64,000 bases of DNA from Eunapius fragilis (taxonomy: Eukaryota > Porifera > Demospongiae > Spongillida > Spongillidae), in NCBI GenBank assembly GCA_963681505.1, contig OY811972.1, positions 360,796 through 424,795 on the forward strand, given 5' to 3'. Below are positions 22,973-34,900 of the stretch, in pieces; the first letter of the stretch is position 1, and every line of letters begins with the position of its first letter. A model generated the notes under the pieces. It was not told where the DNA came from. It did no database searches and saw only the letters and a program-made list of their open reading frames with translations. The translations under genes were made by a program, and so were the position numbers.

Positions 22973-24112
22973 TATGCCCTCACTCTCCAAAGCCACCTGG
23001 AGATGCCCACACTCTCCAAAGCCCACTCTCCAAAGCCACCTGGTGATGCCCCCACTCCTGGTGATACCCACACTCTCCAAAGCCACCTGTAGATGCCCTC
23101 ATTCTCCAAAGCCACCTGGGGATGCCCACACTCCTGGTGATGCCCACACTCTCCAAAGCCACCTGTAAATGCCCCCACTCTCCAAAGCCCCTGGTGATGC
23201 CCTCACTCTCCAAAGCCACCTGGAGATGCCCACACTCTCCAAAGCCACCTGTAGATGCCCCTCACTCTCCAAAGCCCCTGGTGATGCCCCCACTCTCCAA
23301 AGCCACCTGTAGATGCCCCTACTCTCCAAAGCCACCTGGTGATGCCCCCACTCTCCAAAGCCACCTGTAGATGCCCCTACTCTCCAAAGCCATCTGGTGA
23401 TGCCCTCACTCTCCAAAGCCACCTGTAGATGCCCCCCACTCTCCAAAGCCCCTGGTGATGCCCCCACTCTCCAAAGCCACCTGTAGATGCCCCTACTCTC
23501 CAAAGCCACCTGGTGATGCCCTCACTCTCCAAAGCCCCTGGTGATGCCCCCACTTCTGGTGATGCACACACTCTCCAAAGCCACCTGTAGATGCCCCCCC
23601 CCCCACACACACACACACACACACACTCCAAAGCCACCTGGTGATGCCCCTACTCTCCTCAGCCACCTGGAGATGCCCCCCACACTCCAAAGCCCCTGGT
23701 GATGCCCACACTCTACAAAGCCACCTGGAGATGCCCCCACTCTCCAAAGCCCCTGGTGATGCCCTCACTCTCCTGAGCCACCTGGAGGTGCCCCCACTCT
23801 CCAAAGCCCCTGGTGATGCCCACACTCTACAAAGCCACCTGGAGATGCCCCCACTCTCCAAAGCCACCTGGGATGCCCCCACTCTCCAGAGCCACCTGGA
23901 GATGCCCCTACTCTCCGGAGCCCCTGGAGATGCCCCCACTCTCCGGAGCCACCTGTCCTGTAGATGCCCCCACTCTCCAAAGCCACCTGGTGATGCCCAC
24001 ACTCTCCAAAGCCACCTGTAGATGCCCCCACTCTCCAAAGCCACCTGTAGATGCCCTCACTCTCCAAAGCCACCTGGAGATGCCCCCACTCTCCAAAGCC
24101 ACCTATAGATGC
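22973..24112. repeat. Large 28-bp-class minisatellite inside the TIR element
   Basis: Roughly forty copies of a unit like 'ctctccaaagccacctg' plus 'tagatgcccccact', with variants ('gagatgcc', 'gtgatgcc', and units shortened to 'aaagcccctgg'). Variants are interleaved, suggesting higher-order expansion. A CA run interrupts the array at about 23604-23626. Long open frames on both strands are artefacts. Confidence 0.9.
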
Positions 24113-24274
24113 CCTATGTCATTAAATATACATAGGTGGTCCCCTGGGGGGCCACTGCTCAACACATGGCTACCCTAACCCTCCAGATCACACGGCTAAG
24201 GCAACAACCTCTGCTGGCCTCTACAGTACTATATGGCCCGCACCCTATTCACCCCACAATGGCAGTCTGCACCC

Positions 24275-24600
24275 AACCTAAGGCTACGCATACAGCCTGC
24301 ACCCTACCTAAGGCTACTCATACAGCCTGCACCCTACCTAAGGCTACGCATACAGCCTGCACCCTACCTAAGGCTACGCATACAGCCTGCACCCTACCTA
24401 AGGCTACTCATACAGCCTGCACCCTATCTAAGGCTACGCATACAGGCTGCACCCTACCTAAGGCTACGCATACAGCCTGCACCCTACCGAAGGCTACTCA
24501 TACAGCCTGCACCCTACCTAAGGCTACGCATACAGGCTGCACCCTACCTAAGGCTACGCATACAGCCTGCACCCTACCGAAGGCTACTCATACAGCACCC
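24275..24600. repeat. 30-bp minisatellite inside the TIR element
   Basis: About eleven head-to-tail copies of a 30-bp unit, 'acctaaggctacgcatacag' plus 'cctgcaccct', with few substitutions (c/t at 'acgca/actca', g/c at 'aggctg/agcctg'). The 30-bp period keeps three frames open. The units are much more uniform than the neighbouring 28-bp array, so it is probably younger. Confidence 0.9.
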
Positions 24601-24754
24601 CATTCACTCCACTGCTAGCCTAGGGCATGACGGTCGGCTCTTGCCTCCCTTAGCTACAAATAGCCATTTGGGCCTGTGGTCTCACAAGGTGCTCTGCCTT
24701 ACCCCCTTCTACTGCATGCACTTGCTACAGGTGGGAATTAACAGTTCATGTAGA

Positions 24755-25118
24755 TTACATAATTGGATGAAGTTGTTGTTTTAAGACTTCTATCCACTCA
24801 TGAACTCTACTGTCATGGTTCATTCCAAGCTTGTGGATGATCTGTCTGGTAGCCTCATCAGAGAGACACATACCAAGCTTTTGTAACCTTGAGTACACCT
24901 AAAACAAAAAAAGGAAATCTTTGTAAATCAGTTTCTACATCAATGGACTGACATTTCAAAGCCTGATACTTTTCTATCGTTACAAAACATTTTCTGCAGA
25001 CATATCCAGAGCTGAACTCGTGTTCAAAGCTGATGTGATCGACAGTGATCCCATAGCCAAGAGCAACAATACCATCCCTGTGATGACGCGCTTTCAAGAA
25101 GCCGTCTGTTCTTTGCTT
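24755..25118 (-). pseudogene. Two-exon remnant of an element-type zinc-binding protein
   Basis: On the minus strand, exon 25118-24939 follows an acceptor 'ccgttttag', and exon 24898-24755 follows 'tttgttttag'. Both are phase 0 if the intervening donor is 'gtagaa'. The first exon ends in a C-x2-C pair within 'FSSGYVCRKCFVTIEKYQAL'. The second reads 'YSRLQKLGMCLSDEATRQII' and 'KLGMNHDSRVHEWIEVLK', then TAA. I recall a similar combination (a treble-clef-like zinc site, then an 'LxxLGLCxS' helix pair) from hypothetical, probably transposon-derived proteins of sponges and cnidarians, but I cannot name a family. It lies within the TIR element and lacks a start codon and any catalytic domain. Confidence 0.4.
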
Positions 25119-25224
25119 CTAAAACGGCCGAGCTCAGCGGTTCATAATTGATTAAATTCCACAAATTCGTGACGACACAAAAATGTTATACGTCACAAGT
25201 ATTATGTAACATCTAGCATACCAT

Positions 25225-25335
25225 CAACATTCCAGGAACAACTTTCTTCGACCTATAGACCTTTTTCATCACATGACCAAGTTACATTAAACGTGACGTC
25301 ATTTACGTAAGCCGCCATCTTGGTGCACAGCTGGC
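25225..25335. repeat. Internal repeat of the TIR element's subterminal sequences
   Basis: On the reverse strand this matches sequence just inside the left TIR ('taggtcgaagaaagttgttc' near 22496-22515). On the forward strand its continuation ('agacctttttcatcacatga', then 'gccgccatcttggtgcacag') matches, in inverted orientation, sequence just inside the right TIR (26500-26570). So parts of both subterminal regions meet here, as if an older or shorter copy ended at this point. Confidence 0.5.
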
Positions 25336-25989
25336 ATAGACACGACCATAGATTTATCTACGCAACGACTAATTCCGCTTCAGAAAACTGATGTCAAAGA
25401 TATTATACGGAATAATTCCTCTCAAGATACATCAGCAAGACTGCTATCATTATAACGCGTACGTATAAGGCTCGGATAATCCGTTTTGCGTTGAGCTTGT
25501 ATTTTCCCCTTTGGACGCCTGCAGGCCGGCTGCGAGCAATTCGGTATCTTATTTTGTGCTGCAAACAAATTTCGAAGCAATTCATACATGCAGTTTAAAA
25601 ATTAAGCCCCCTATACAACCAGCGTTAGCGGCTGCATGGCCTGTCAGAGACTAAATCTGGGTCTGTCACTGATGCATGCACAAATATTTCGGTCGCTTTA
25701 ATTTTGATCCGGCCGGACCAAATGAAAACGAGCGCCAGAAATATTCCGGCCGGGCTGAAACTGAATGGAGAGATCACCTGCATGCATGTATATGTACGCC
25801 AATACGAAAGTGTTCATAGCGAACAGGTACGTGTCTATAAGCTACAAGATCGCAGTGCATAATGGGTTCTGGCCAACTTCTGGGTGGCCTTTCGTTCATG
25901 CATGTGTTCTCGCTCCGCTTTCGGCAGTCAGTATTGGCACATAAACATATACAAGCATCAAATGGGTGCATTTCAAGTAGAGAACCGCG

Positions 25990-26005
25990 TGGTGTGTGTG
26001 TGCGT

Positions 26006-26065
<60 letters not shown>
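25990..26065. repeat. TG/GT microsatellite
   Basis: A nearly pure TG dinucleotide tract with a few 'cg' interruptions at its start. It lies within the TIR element. Confidence 0.95.
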
Positions 26066-26067
<2 letters not shown>

Positions 26068-26658
26068 ACAACAAAGCGACGCGTATCTGCCATATCCATT
26101 TGCGTATAAGCTCCTTTCGTGATGTTTCATATACGCTCATAGCTGATATCAGGTGTCATAACTACGTACGGCTGCTCTGACGCCGTTCGCATCCTTTTAC
26201 AGTGACCATGCAAGTTGTAGAGTCGGTATAACCAATCTTGGTTGAATTTGTTATACAGTGTAGCCAGCTGGCTTTCGGGATTGAAAGGCACTCAATATTT
26301 GCTAGCGTCGTCTTTATTATGCCTTGTCTTGAAAGAGCATCGAGGCAGCCGTCTCTTCGTCTTTGGCTGAGCTCGCGTTCACGTTCTCCTCCAATGTGGT
26401 TAATAACAGCAGATATTCGATGGAAAGAGAGATCTTTATTCTTTATCAATCACAGAACACTTGAAACACCAAATTACTGCACACAATACAATAGTACCTG
26501 TGCACCAAGATGGCCGCCACCGGTGTTTCACGTGATCTAGTTAATTATCTTGTGACACATGAAAAAGGTCTATTGGCCAGACCCTCTCTACGTAGTATTA
26601 TACATTATGCGATAATGCTTACGTAAGGGTGGGTCTGGGTACGAGACTAGGGGAGTGG

Positions 26659-27592
26659 GGAGAGTACATGATTAATATATACAGCACCTTATCAGTTAAG
26701 TCATTCAATTTGGTTAATGGTGCCTGCGTGAACTTGAAATGGGCTTCATATGTAAAAATCAATCAAGAATAGTTTTTCCACGCCTACTTATGAATTAATG
26801 CTCTTATGAGCGCTAGCTATATATGGGACGAACATGCATCGAGCTAGCGCTGTGCTGCTCTCGAACAAAAGACCAATCGCTGCTAGGGCAAGCAAGCAAT
26901 TCATACCATTTATAAGGATCATTGACGCGCAAATACACACTTAGTCATAAACAACGTTACGTGAACGTCACGGGCGCGTCCAAAACAAATTGGTCAATCA
27001 CTCATCAATACCCGTGGTGTCAAGTGACATTTCACAATCGTCTTCGTGTCGCCATGTCTAAAGTAGAATACTGTATGCACGTAGCCATTGTAGAAGTAGT
27101 TGTAGGCCTCCAAAGATTTGTAGGCCTTAAGACTTTCTATTGTGCACTGGCCTCTCGTATCAATGAGGTAGAATTGCCAGTATGCATACTTACGTAATGC
27201 CTAATGAGTTATTTTGTCATTACTCCTACAGCTAGCTGGCTTGAGCGACTATCCTGCGTGGTTGTTCAGTACAGGAAGTACTTATCGGCTTAATCAGTGA
27301 GATGGTAGGTACATGTAGGAAACTGCGGAGACATTATTTTAGTCTCGTATAATTCTTTGAAAATATAAAATATAGTCGTGCATGCAAGTTAGGGGACGTA
27401 AGTACCAAGTACATGATGCTCAAGCGCATTTTGGGTACGCACGCGCATAAATGAGGCACCAGGACACACACACACACCCACACACCCACACACACACACA
27501 TACACACACGCACACACACACACATACGCACGCACATACAAAAACTGTACACACAAACACGCACGCACGCACGAACACACGCACACACACAA

Positions 27593-27625
<33 letters not shown>

Positions 27626-28062
27626 ACACACACAACACACACACACACACACACACACATTCATACGCACACGCACGCACTCTTACGCGAACCCCTCTTA
27701 CGCACACGCACGCATCATGCATATGTGCGATGATTATATTGCCTGGCTGCTAACGTGACAACAGAATGGTATGCGCCTGTGCGGTGTTGCTATCTCAGGT
27801 AGCTGCTATACATCACCGAGACTATCGCATGCAGTAATATATATGATATTTTTAGACGACACCATAACCGGTGATAAAGGCCCTACATGGATTATTCAAA
27901 AATAACTTTGTGTTTATGTATTTATTAAGTTTAGATTTCTGATCTGGCTCCAACGTGACACTGAAGGCATCTCCGGCATTCCTTATTTGAAGACACTACA
28001 AACATTTGCAGTGTCGACGGCTTGCGCTATATCTGCTAGAGCGCAGCATGAGTTTGATTTAT

Positions 28063-28095
<33 letters not shown>

Positions 28096-28918
28096 CGCCC
28101 CCCCTACCCGCCCGCCCCGCCCCGCCCCCCTTTGTTTCGGCTTATGTATTCATAGTCGCGCGATATATACACTAAGCATTTTAAAATGAGGATTTTACCG
28201 AAAGCTTCCGCGCCCCTCCCCACTTTCGGTGTACCACGCCCATTCTCATGATCACTTAATTCGAAAATTCCAGAACCTTTGACGGCCGCCTCCGGCTGGC
28301 TTGCTGCCGCCGGGCGGTGGGTCAGACAGTGAGACACACAAAAAGTACCGTGAATTGTTCATATCTCAATACACTACAAGGGTGAACACCCTCCCTCCCT
28401 CCCTGAACCATAGATATTAGAGTAGATATCTATGCCTGAACAGTGGAAAGTAATATCTCGTAACAGTGGGGTACCACAATTGACGTGTAATAAAATGTCA
28501 ACGTAGTCAGATTACAAAGTATTAAACAAACTGCTGTGTAAACTTCGAGTCACGTAACTTTTTCATGGTACTTTATGACCTCTATTTTTATTAGATTTGC
28601 GATGTGAGTTGTGCAACCTGCCGAATTAAACTAACACTGTGCTCGCACATATGTATTGCAAAACTATAGGCACGGTTAGAAAACCAAAATAGTGGGCTAT
28701 ATGACCTTTACGTAATAGAATGTTTACATAGCAGTTGCGTTGACGTTAACACTTCTATTGTGGTATCCGCTGTACATGTAAAGCCATATAGCTAAATATC
28801 AGTAAACTAGATTCATTGAGTTGCATGGCAACATTGGGAGTTTGCGCGATGCGCATGCGCTGAATTAACCGCGCAGCTTTTGAATTTGAACATTTCTGTT
28901 TGGCTACAGGAAAAGCAA
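26659..28918. other. Intergenic spacer before TRAF gene C
   Basis: No recognised gene. It contains an AC microsatellite at about 27463-27660 and a 30-base poly-G tract near 28063-28093 followed by a C-rich block, within what looks like a dispersed element (about 28030-28330). Its 'cgaaagcttccgcgcccctc' block resembles, reversed, the insertion at 43166-43452. An open frame at 26922-27197 has no recognised similarity. The promoter of gene C should lie just left of 28919. Confidence 0.45.
27463..27660. repeat. AC microsatellite (compound)
   Basis: A long AC/CA tract with 'cgcacg' and 'cata' interruptions. Cys/Val or His/Thr open frames across it are artefacts. Confidence 0.95.
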
Positions 28919-31900
28919 ATGAGCGATAAACAAACTGGGTATGACGCAAGGTTCGTGGAGCCGCTGCTCAAGAGGCACGAGTGCCCCATCTGCTTGTATG
29001 CTATGAGGAATCCGGTGCAGACGGAGTGTGGCCATCTCTTCTGTAAGGGGTGTTTGGAACGTGTACTACAAGGAAGTCATCCGGCATGTCCTGTCGACAA
29101 CACTGCTTTATCAGAACAAATGGTAAGCGTTTTTCCCGCCCTTATTGGCCCACCTGCTAAATATATTCACAGGTCTTTCCAGACAACGCGTGTAAAAGAG
29201 AAATCCTATGTCTGTTAGTCTACTGTGACTTTATTACAAACCGGTGCGATTGGAACGGACCATTGAAGGAACTTGAGGTGAGCAAATGCTCGATATAATG
29301 AAATCATACAAATAACAAAATTAGCTTTAAATAGGGAAAGTCTTATGGAGAAGTGATGGGATGGCTGAGGGCTAGTTTAACATTCGCCATCTTCAGAGCC
29401 TACCAATTTATCACAGGGAAAAAACGCGTCGAATCATATTGGAATCATTGTGTGATATTACAGAGAATCAAACACAAATCACACGCGTCAGATTTTCTAT
29501 GTAAGATCACGCAATGATTGATCAGATTTGAAAATCCTCTGTAAAATCAGAACTTGATTTCACGATTTTTTTCCCTGTGTATGTTTTCAAGGCTCTCGCA
29601 TAAAATGCGCACTGGACATGGTTGATGGAGGCTTCCCAGCATTAAAAAATTAATGGGACCGTGGCAGCAAAAAGGGACCTAGCGCAATATTTCATATTCA
29701 AAGAGACACTTATGCCCTCTACAATTTCTTTCTTACGCATGCACTGGAAATTAGCTTGTCCATCATGTAAACTGAATTTTTAATTACGCGTACATTTTAA
29801 TTGCAAGTGTCAACCTTCCAGGAAAATTTGTGCTAGGTCCCTTGCTGCCACGACCCCAAATATTAATAGTTATTGCGTGTGTATGTATATATGCATACAG
29901 CCACTGATGGCTTCTAGTGTCACCACGTGTGGCTATTGCCAGGGGCCTAGCTCCTTAAAGCATAATTCTACAAGTAAATAAAAACATTCTCTAACAAGAG
30001 ATTTGTTGGTATATAGGATTGACCAATGGTGGTGTAAAAAGCATGGAAACAAGAGTGACAGAAATTTTACTGGAAAATTGAAATAGGCCTATATTTAGCA
30101 CACTCACAAAATAACAGCGCATGATGCCTGAGTAATGGGCTAAATATAGGCCTATTTCAATTTTCCAGTAAAATTTCTGCCACTCTTGTTTCCATGCTTT
30201 TTACACCACCATCGGTCAATCCTATACACCAACAACTCTCTCGTTAGAGAATGTTTTTATTTACTTGTTTCATAAGTTTTTTTTCACCCTGTCAGCAGTA
30301 TCGTAGTCAATAATCAAATGTATGCAATACCTTTAATAATAATTATTATTATTATAAGAATTAGATTAGTAGAATGTATGATGATGTGTCCTCGCGCACA
30401 CCCTCTTCTTCTTCGGAGACGTCCTCCTCCCCAGCCTCCTCGTCATGCTTGTCCTGGCCAGGCAGGCCAGGGTGGCAGTGGCCATGCAGGCCAGGGGGGC
30501 TGATGGTGGTGGGGGGCAGCACTGGCTGGAGTGCAGGCGGGGGCAGCACGGGTGGTGGTGGTGGTGGGGGCAGCGCTGGTGGTGCCGGCGGGGGGCAGCG
30601 CTGCTGATGGTGCCGATGGGGGAAGCGCTGGTGGTGGCAGTGGGAGTGGCGGTGGAGGCAGCGCTGGTGGTGCCAGCAGGAACGCCGGTGGGAGCAGCGC
30701 TGCTGGTGGTGGTGCAGGCAGGGGCAGTGCTGGTGGTGCCGGCAGGGGCAGTGCTGGTGGTGCCAGATGGATCGCAGGTGGGGGCAGTGCTGCTTCAGGA
30801 GGTGGCGGGGTGAAGGGGAGAGGAGTCGGAGAATGAATGTATTCATCCTCTTCCTCCTCCAACCCCTCATTGGTAGAAAAATCTCTGAGGTCTTCAGCTG
30901 CCATCTACATGTATGTAACAGAGAGTATGATTAAATTTTTACCTCTTTCTTTTTTCAAGCAAAGTGCAAAGCCTAGAATCCACATAGAGTATAATTTTTA
31001 CCTCTTTTTGCAAAGTGCACTATTCAGCGGGTGAATGACTTTAATACCTTGCAAAGCCTTAACACTTGTGTAGACTGTGCTATAATTCTATTGGTTCAAT
31101 TCCATCATATAAATGACTGGGAGGGAAGGGGTGTATGTGTGTCAGTTGTGCCAAAAATCTATTGATCCAGTAAAAATGCTCCCATCTAAACATTGAGGTG
31201 TAGCCTGCATGCAGTTAAGTTGTATTGATGGATAGTGTGGGAACTCAGGAAGTAAACTACATGGCTCAGTGTAGATCTATAAGTAAGGAAGCCTTATCAG
31301 ATTAAAACAGTAGACACAACTGTACACACAGTTGAGTCACCATGCATGCTTTACATGTGAAGTGAATGGTTTTGTGCCAATCCGTGCTGTACAAAGTTGG
31401 GCGGGCCCTACTACCACGTTTGGTCAGGTAGTAGGGTGACAAACCCAACCAAACGAGGTAGTAGGGCCGCCCGACTATGCAGTACAAATGTTGCATGCAC
31501 AGCTTTTTAATCAGGACCTACGTTAGTAGGTCCTATGTAGGATTTGAAGTGTGAATACGATTAGCAAAACACCATATTCCACTATTGCAGTTGCACCGTA
31601 GAATCAGTTGGACTTAGCGAGCGTATTTGGATACAGCCAACAATTACCTACAATGTAATAAAACTGCCAACGCTTAGAAAGCTCAGACAACAGAGATAAC
31701 ACTCGAACCTGAAAAAAAAGTTTCTCCTTCCAGATCTGATAAGATAAGATTCGCTTGGATAAGAGGTTTATTGCACTGTATCTTTGTCACGATTGTAGCG
31801 TAATGTTAGCCGTTATGCGGAAGCACTAGAACCAACAAGTTAGATACTTACTGCCGAGTTGGATTTTTAAAAATTATTTTCGTAAGGGGAGTTATGCTTG

Positions 31901-34900
31901 ACACAAATTTCAATCTCTAGCAAACAGTTTTGTTAGTGATAGCCCACAACAGATTTTATTGGCCTTTGGAAGACATAAAAGTGGGGATCAACGTGTACAG
32001 GTACTAGTAAACCCTTGCTCATGCTTAGGGTTGAACACGTTCTATATTTCATGTATTGTGCTAGTACGGTTACTACTATAATATTTTAGTCACATTTCTC
32101 CCAAAAACTTGACGTGTCGAAGGCAGTTGTGGTTACGCTCGATCGATTGTGCCGTGGGGGCATCTATGACCATCTAGCTGGTGGCTTTTGTCGCTACTCG
32201 ATCGATGAACAATGGTTGGTGCCTCATTTCGAGAAGATGCTTTATGACAATGCCCAATTGATCGAGATCATGTCTCTGGTTTGGTTAGAATCGCGCTCTC
32301 CTTTGTTAGAATCTCGTATATCCGAGAGGATTGACTGGCTAAATTCGGAACTATGGCTGACAGATTCTGCGGATTTAAAAAAGTGTGAAACAAGATGTAA
32401 AAATTTAATTAAAATAAATTTGGTGATGTAGGATTTGTAGGAAGCAATTGAGTAAAAAGTAAGGAAACAAGGAATTACGGATATTATTCATTAATTAAAT
32501 TATAAATATTACAGACCTTCATTATTTAGCAAATCTACCTACATGTAGGTATGTAATGTTTATAATTTAATTAATGCATAATATCTGTAATTCCTTGCTT
32601 CCTTACTGTTTACTCAATTGTTTCTTACAAATCCTACATCACCAATTTTATTTTAATTAAATTTTTATATCTTGTGTTAATACAACATGCCATAACATAC
32701 CTTTGGGTGGTAGTGGTAGTTCTGTGACCCCTGCGGTATCGCGTCCTCTCGGAAGCACATTTAGCCAATTGGACAGCGGGGTCATTCCAATATCGACTCC
32801 TTTTAGATGCTTTAATGGCAGCTGAATTGTCCTCGTATTTCCAGTTTCCCTCGAGGTCCTTTTCATATCGCCGCCTTTTAGCAGCACGGTTCTCCTTGAG
32901 GTCCTCTTCATATTACCGCCTTTTAGCAGATCGCTTAGATTCAATATAGTTGTCGCATTCAGAGGCCTTCTTCTTTTCGGGATCGGCCTTGTAGCTGTCG
33001 CATACAGATTCAGAAGCCTTCTTTTCGGGATCGGCCTTGTAGTTGTCGCATACAGAGGCCTTCATCTTTTCGGGATCGGTCTTGTAGCTGTTGCTAAGTA
33101 ACAGAGGCCTTCTTCTTTTCGGGATCGGCCTTGTAGAGCGCTCGGGCTTTAGCTTTGTTCTCATCTTGCTTTTGGAGGTCTTACGCTCGTTACTTAGATC
33201 TCTTCTTTTAATTACACGAAGGCATTTTTAGAAAAACAACTTCACTAGCCAAAGTAACAACTAAACTGCAATAGGAACACCAAATATATTTAGTGCAGGT
33301 TAGAGTATTTATAATACTACCTAAAACTATTAATAAAAATCTATTGTATATATTATTAAAAGAACTTGTCTTGACACTTGTCTTTATGACATGTAAGGAT
33401 AACGTGCCGGTAAATTTCGAAGCGATTGGTACTATTCCCGTTCTTCTAAACCGTTCATAGCTCGAGTTATACCTTCCTAAGAAGAAGACGATGACGACGA
33501 CCAAGAATTATTTTAGGACTGGGCACTAGAAACAGGAAATTGTTTGTTTCTCTATAACCACACCGTTTTATGACACAGAACGAACGTAGAACTGTAGATC
33601 GTTGTGCTCTCATTCCATCGCGATGGAGATAAGCAATCCGTTTCTCCGTTGTCCCTCCAGACGCTAGTGAAGTTTTATTAATGACATTCATCAACCCTCA
33701 ATCAATCCTATATTGAACCTGCTGCCACAGGTTCAGATTTTTTTCCAGAGGGGCAGAGGGGATCAAACATGAGAAGATGGGAAAAGATGGGTTGGGTGTA
33801 TAATTGTGGGTTGTGTATTGTATGTATATTGCAATTGCGGTGGTTTGTATGCATGTGGCTGGCCTTGTGATAAGGACGTGCATGTATTTGTGTGAAAACT
33901 TTTATAAAAACCATTGCAACTCCATGGAACAGCTGTATCATGTCGTTTATACCTGACCGTCCCCCCCCCCTCCCCCAGACCCACATGGCAGATTGCAAGT
34001 ACCGCAACTCTCTGTGCAGGCAGTGTGGGCAGTACGTGCTCCTCACAACACTCACCACTCACCAAGAGAAGGAGTGTCCCATGAGGACGGCTGCATGCAA
34101 GTACTGTGGAAGGGACGTGCCCGTTGTGCAGATGGAGGTGAGTACACTGTATGTTGCTCCCACTGGAACGTAGAGCACATACATTCTTTTTCACTGACCC
34201 ATGAATAATAATATATGGGTTATAAACCAAGCACCATTTTTTATCGAGCACACATGGTCGTCAATCTCACAGTGAAAAGAGGGAGTGTCATCTGCCCATC
34301 ATTGTAATTCTGAACATGACTGCTATGGTGGTATTCAAAGAGAACATCTAGCAAACCACCTATCAGCTTCAGAGAGCCTGTGCATAGTACCATCTGTAAT
34401 ATGTTCATGCCCAAGCCTGAGGTGATTTCCGTGCACGGAAATGTATTTTCCCATTCATGTGGCTTGTAGTATTATGGTCTAGCCGCTACCTCTCCAATCC
34501 AGACATTTCACATTTCATCACGTGGGTCATCGTCCCCCCCCCCCCCCCCCCTCAACCCTGCCCTCAGAAATGCTTCCATATAAGCATCAAAGAGGGATAA
34601 ATCATCTATCCATCACACAGATGGCTTCAACTTGAAGCACGGTTGTGAGTTATCGGAAGTTTCGTTAGAAACTTCCATATAGGATTTGACCCGACTATGA
34701 ATGTCATTAAAAAAACGCGACCGTCTGTAACAACACTCTAGACGATCGGATCGTATAGCTTGTTTTAGCAATCGATCTAGAAGTCAAAATGAGTAGATTC
34801 GTTTTTGTTTCATGTCGCTGAACCGCGTGGTTGTTGAGAACAAGAGTGTACTGCCCGTCCTCGTACCCAGTCTCGGAACAAGGGGCGGTCGTCTTCTTAT

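Larger units (their letters stand above)
22411..26658. mobile_element. 4.2 kb DNA-transposon-like element with 80-bp perfect TIRs and 9-bp target duplication
   Basis: Positions 22420-22499 and 26570-26649 are exact reverse complements over 80 bp, starting 'tagtctcgtacccagaccca'. They are flanked outside by the same 9-bp direct repeat GGGGAGTGG (22411-22419 and 26650-26658). Long TIRs with a 9-bp duplication are typical of the Mutator (MULE) superfamily. The 4.07 kb interior has no transposase I can recognise. It holds two minisatellites (22973-24112 and 24275-24600), a minus-strand two-exon protein remnant (24755-25118), an internal segment repeating the subterminal sequences (25225-25335) and a TG microsatellite. 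One caution is that the left flank is next to a poly-G run, which makes part of the 9-bp match easier to obtain by chance. It is likely non-autonomous and fairly young, as the TIRs are identical. Confidence 0.75.

Noticed and set aside
22972-24178. Several overlapping open frames of 60-180 codons on both strands
   Set aside because: They are produced by the 28-bp minisatellite. All six frames show periodic low-complexity translations.
22973-24600. Regular repeats resembling a CRISPR array
   Set aside because: The units are contiguous without unique spacers, the genome is eukaryotic, and no cas genes are present. These are minisatellites.
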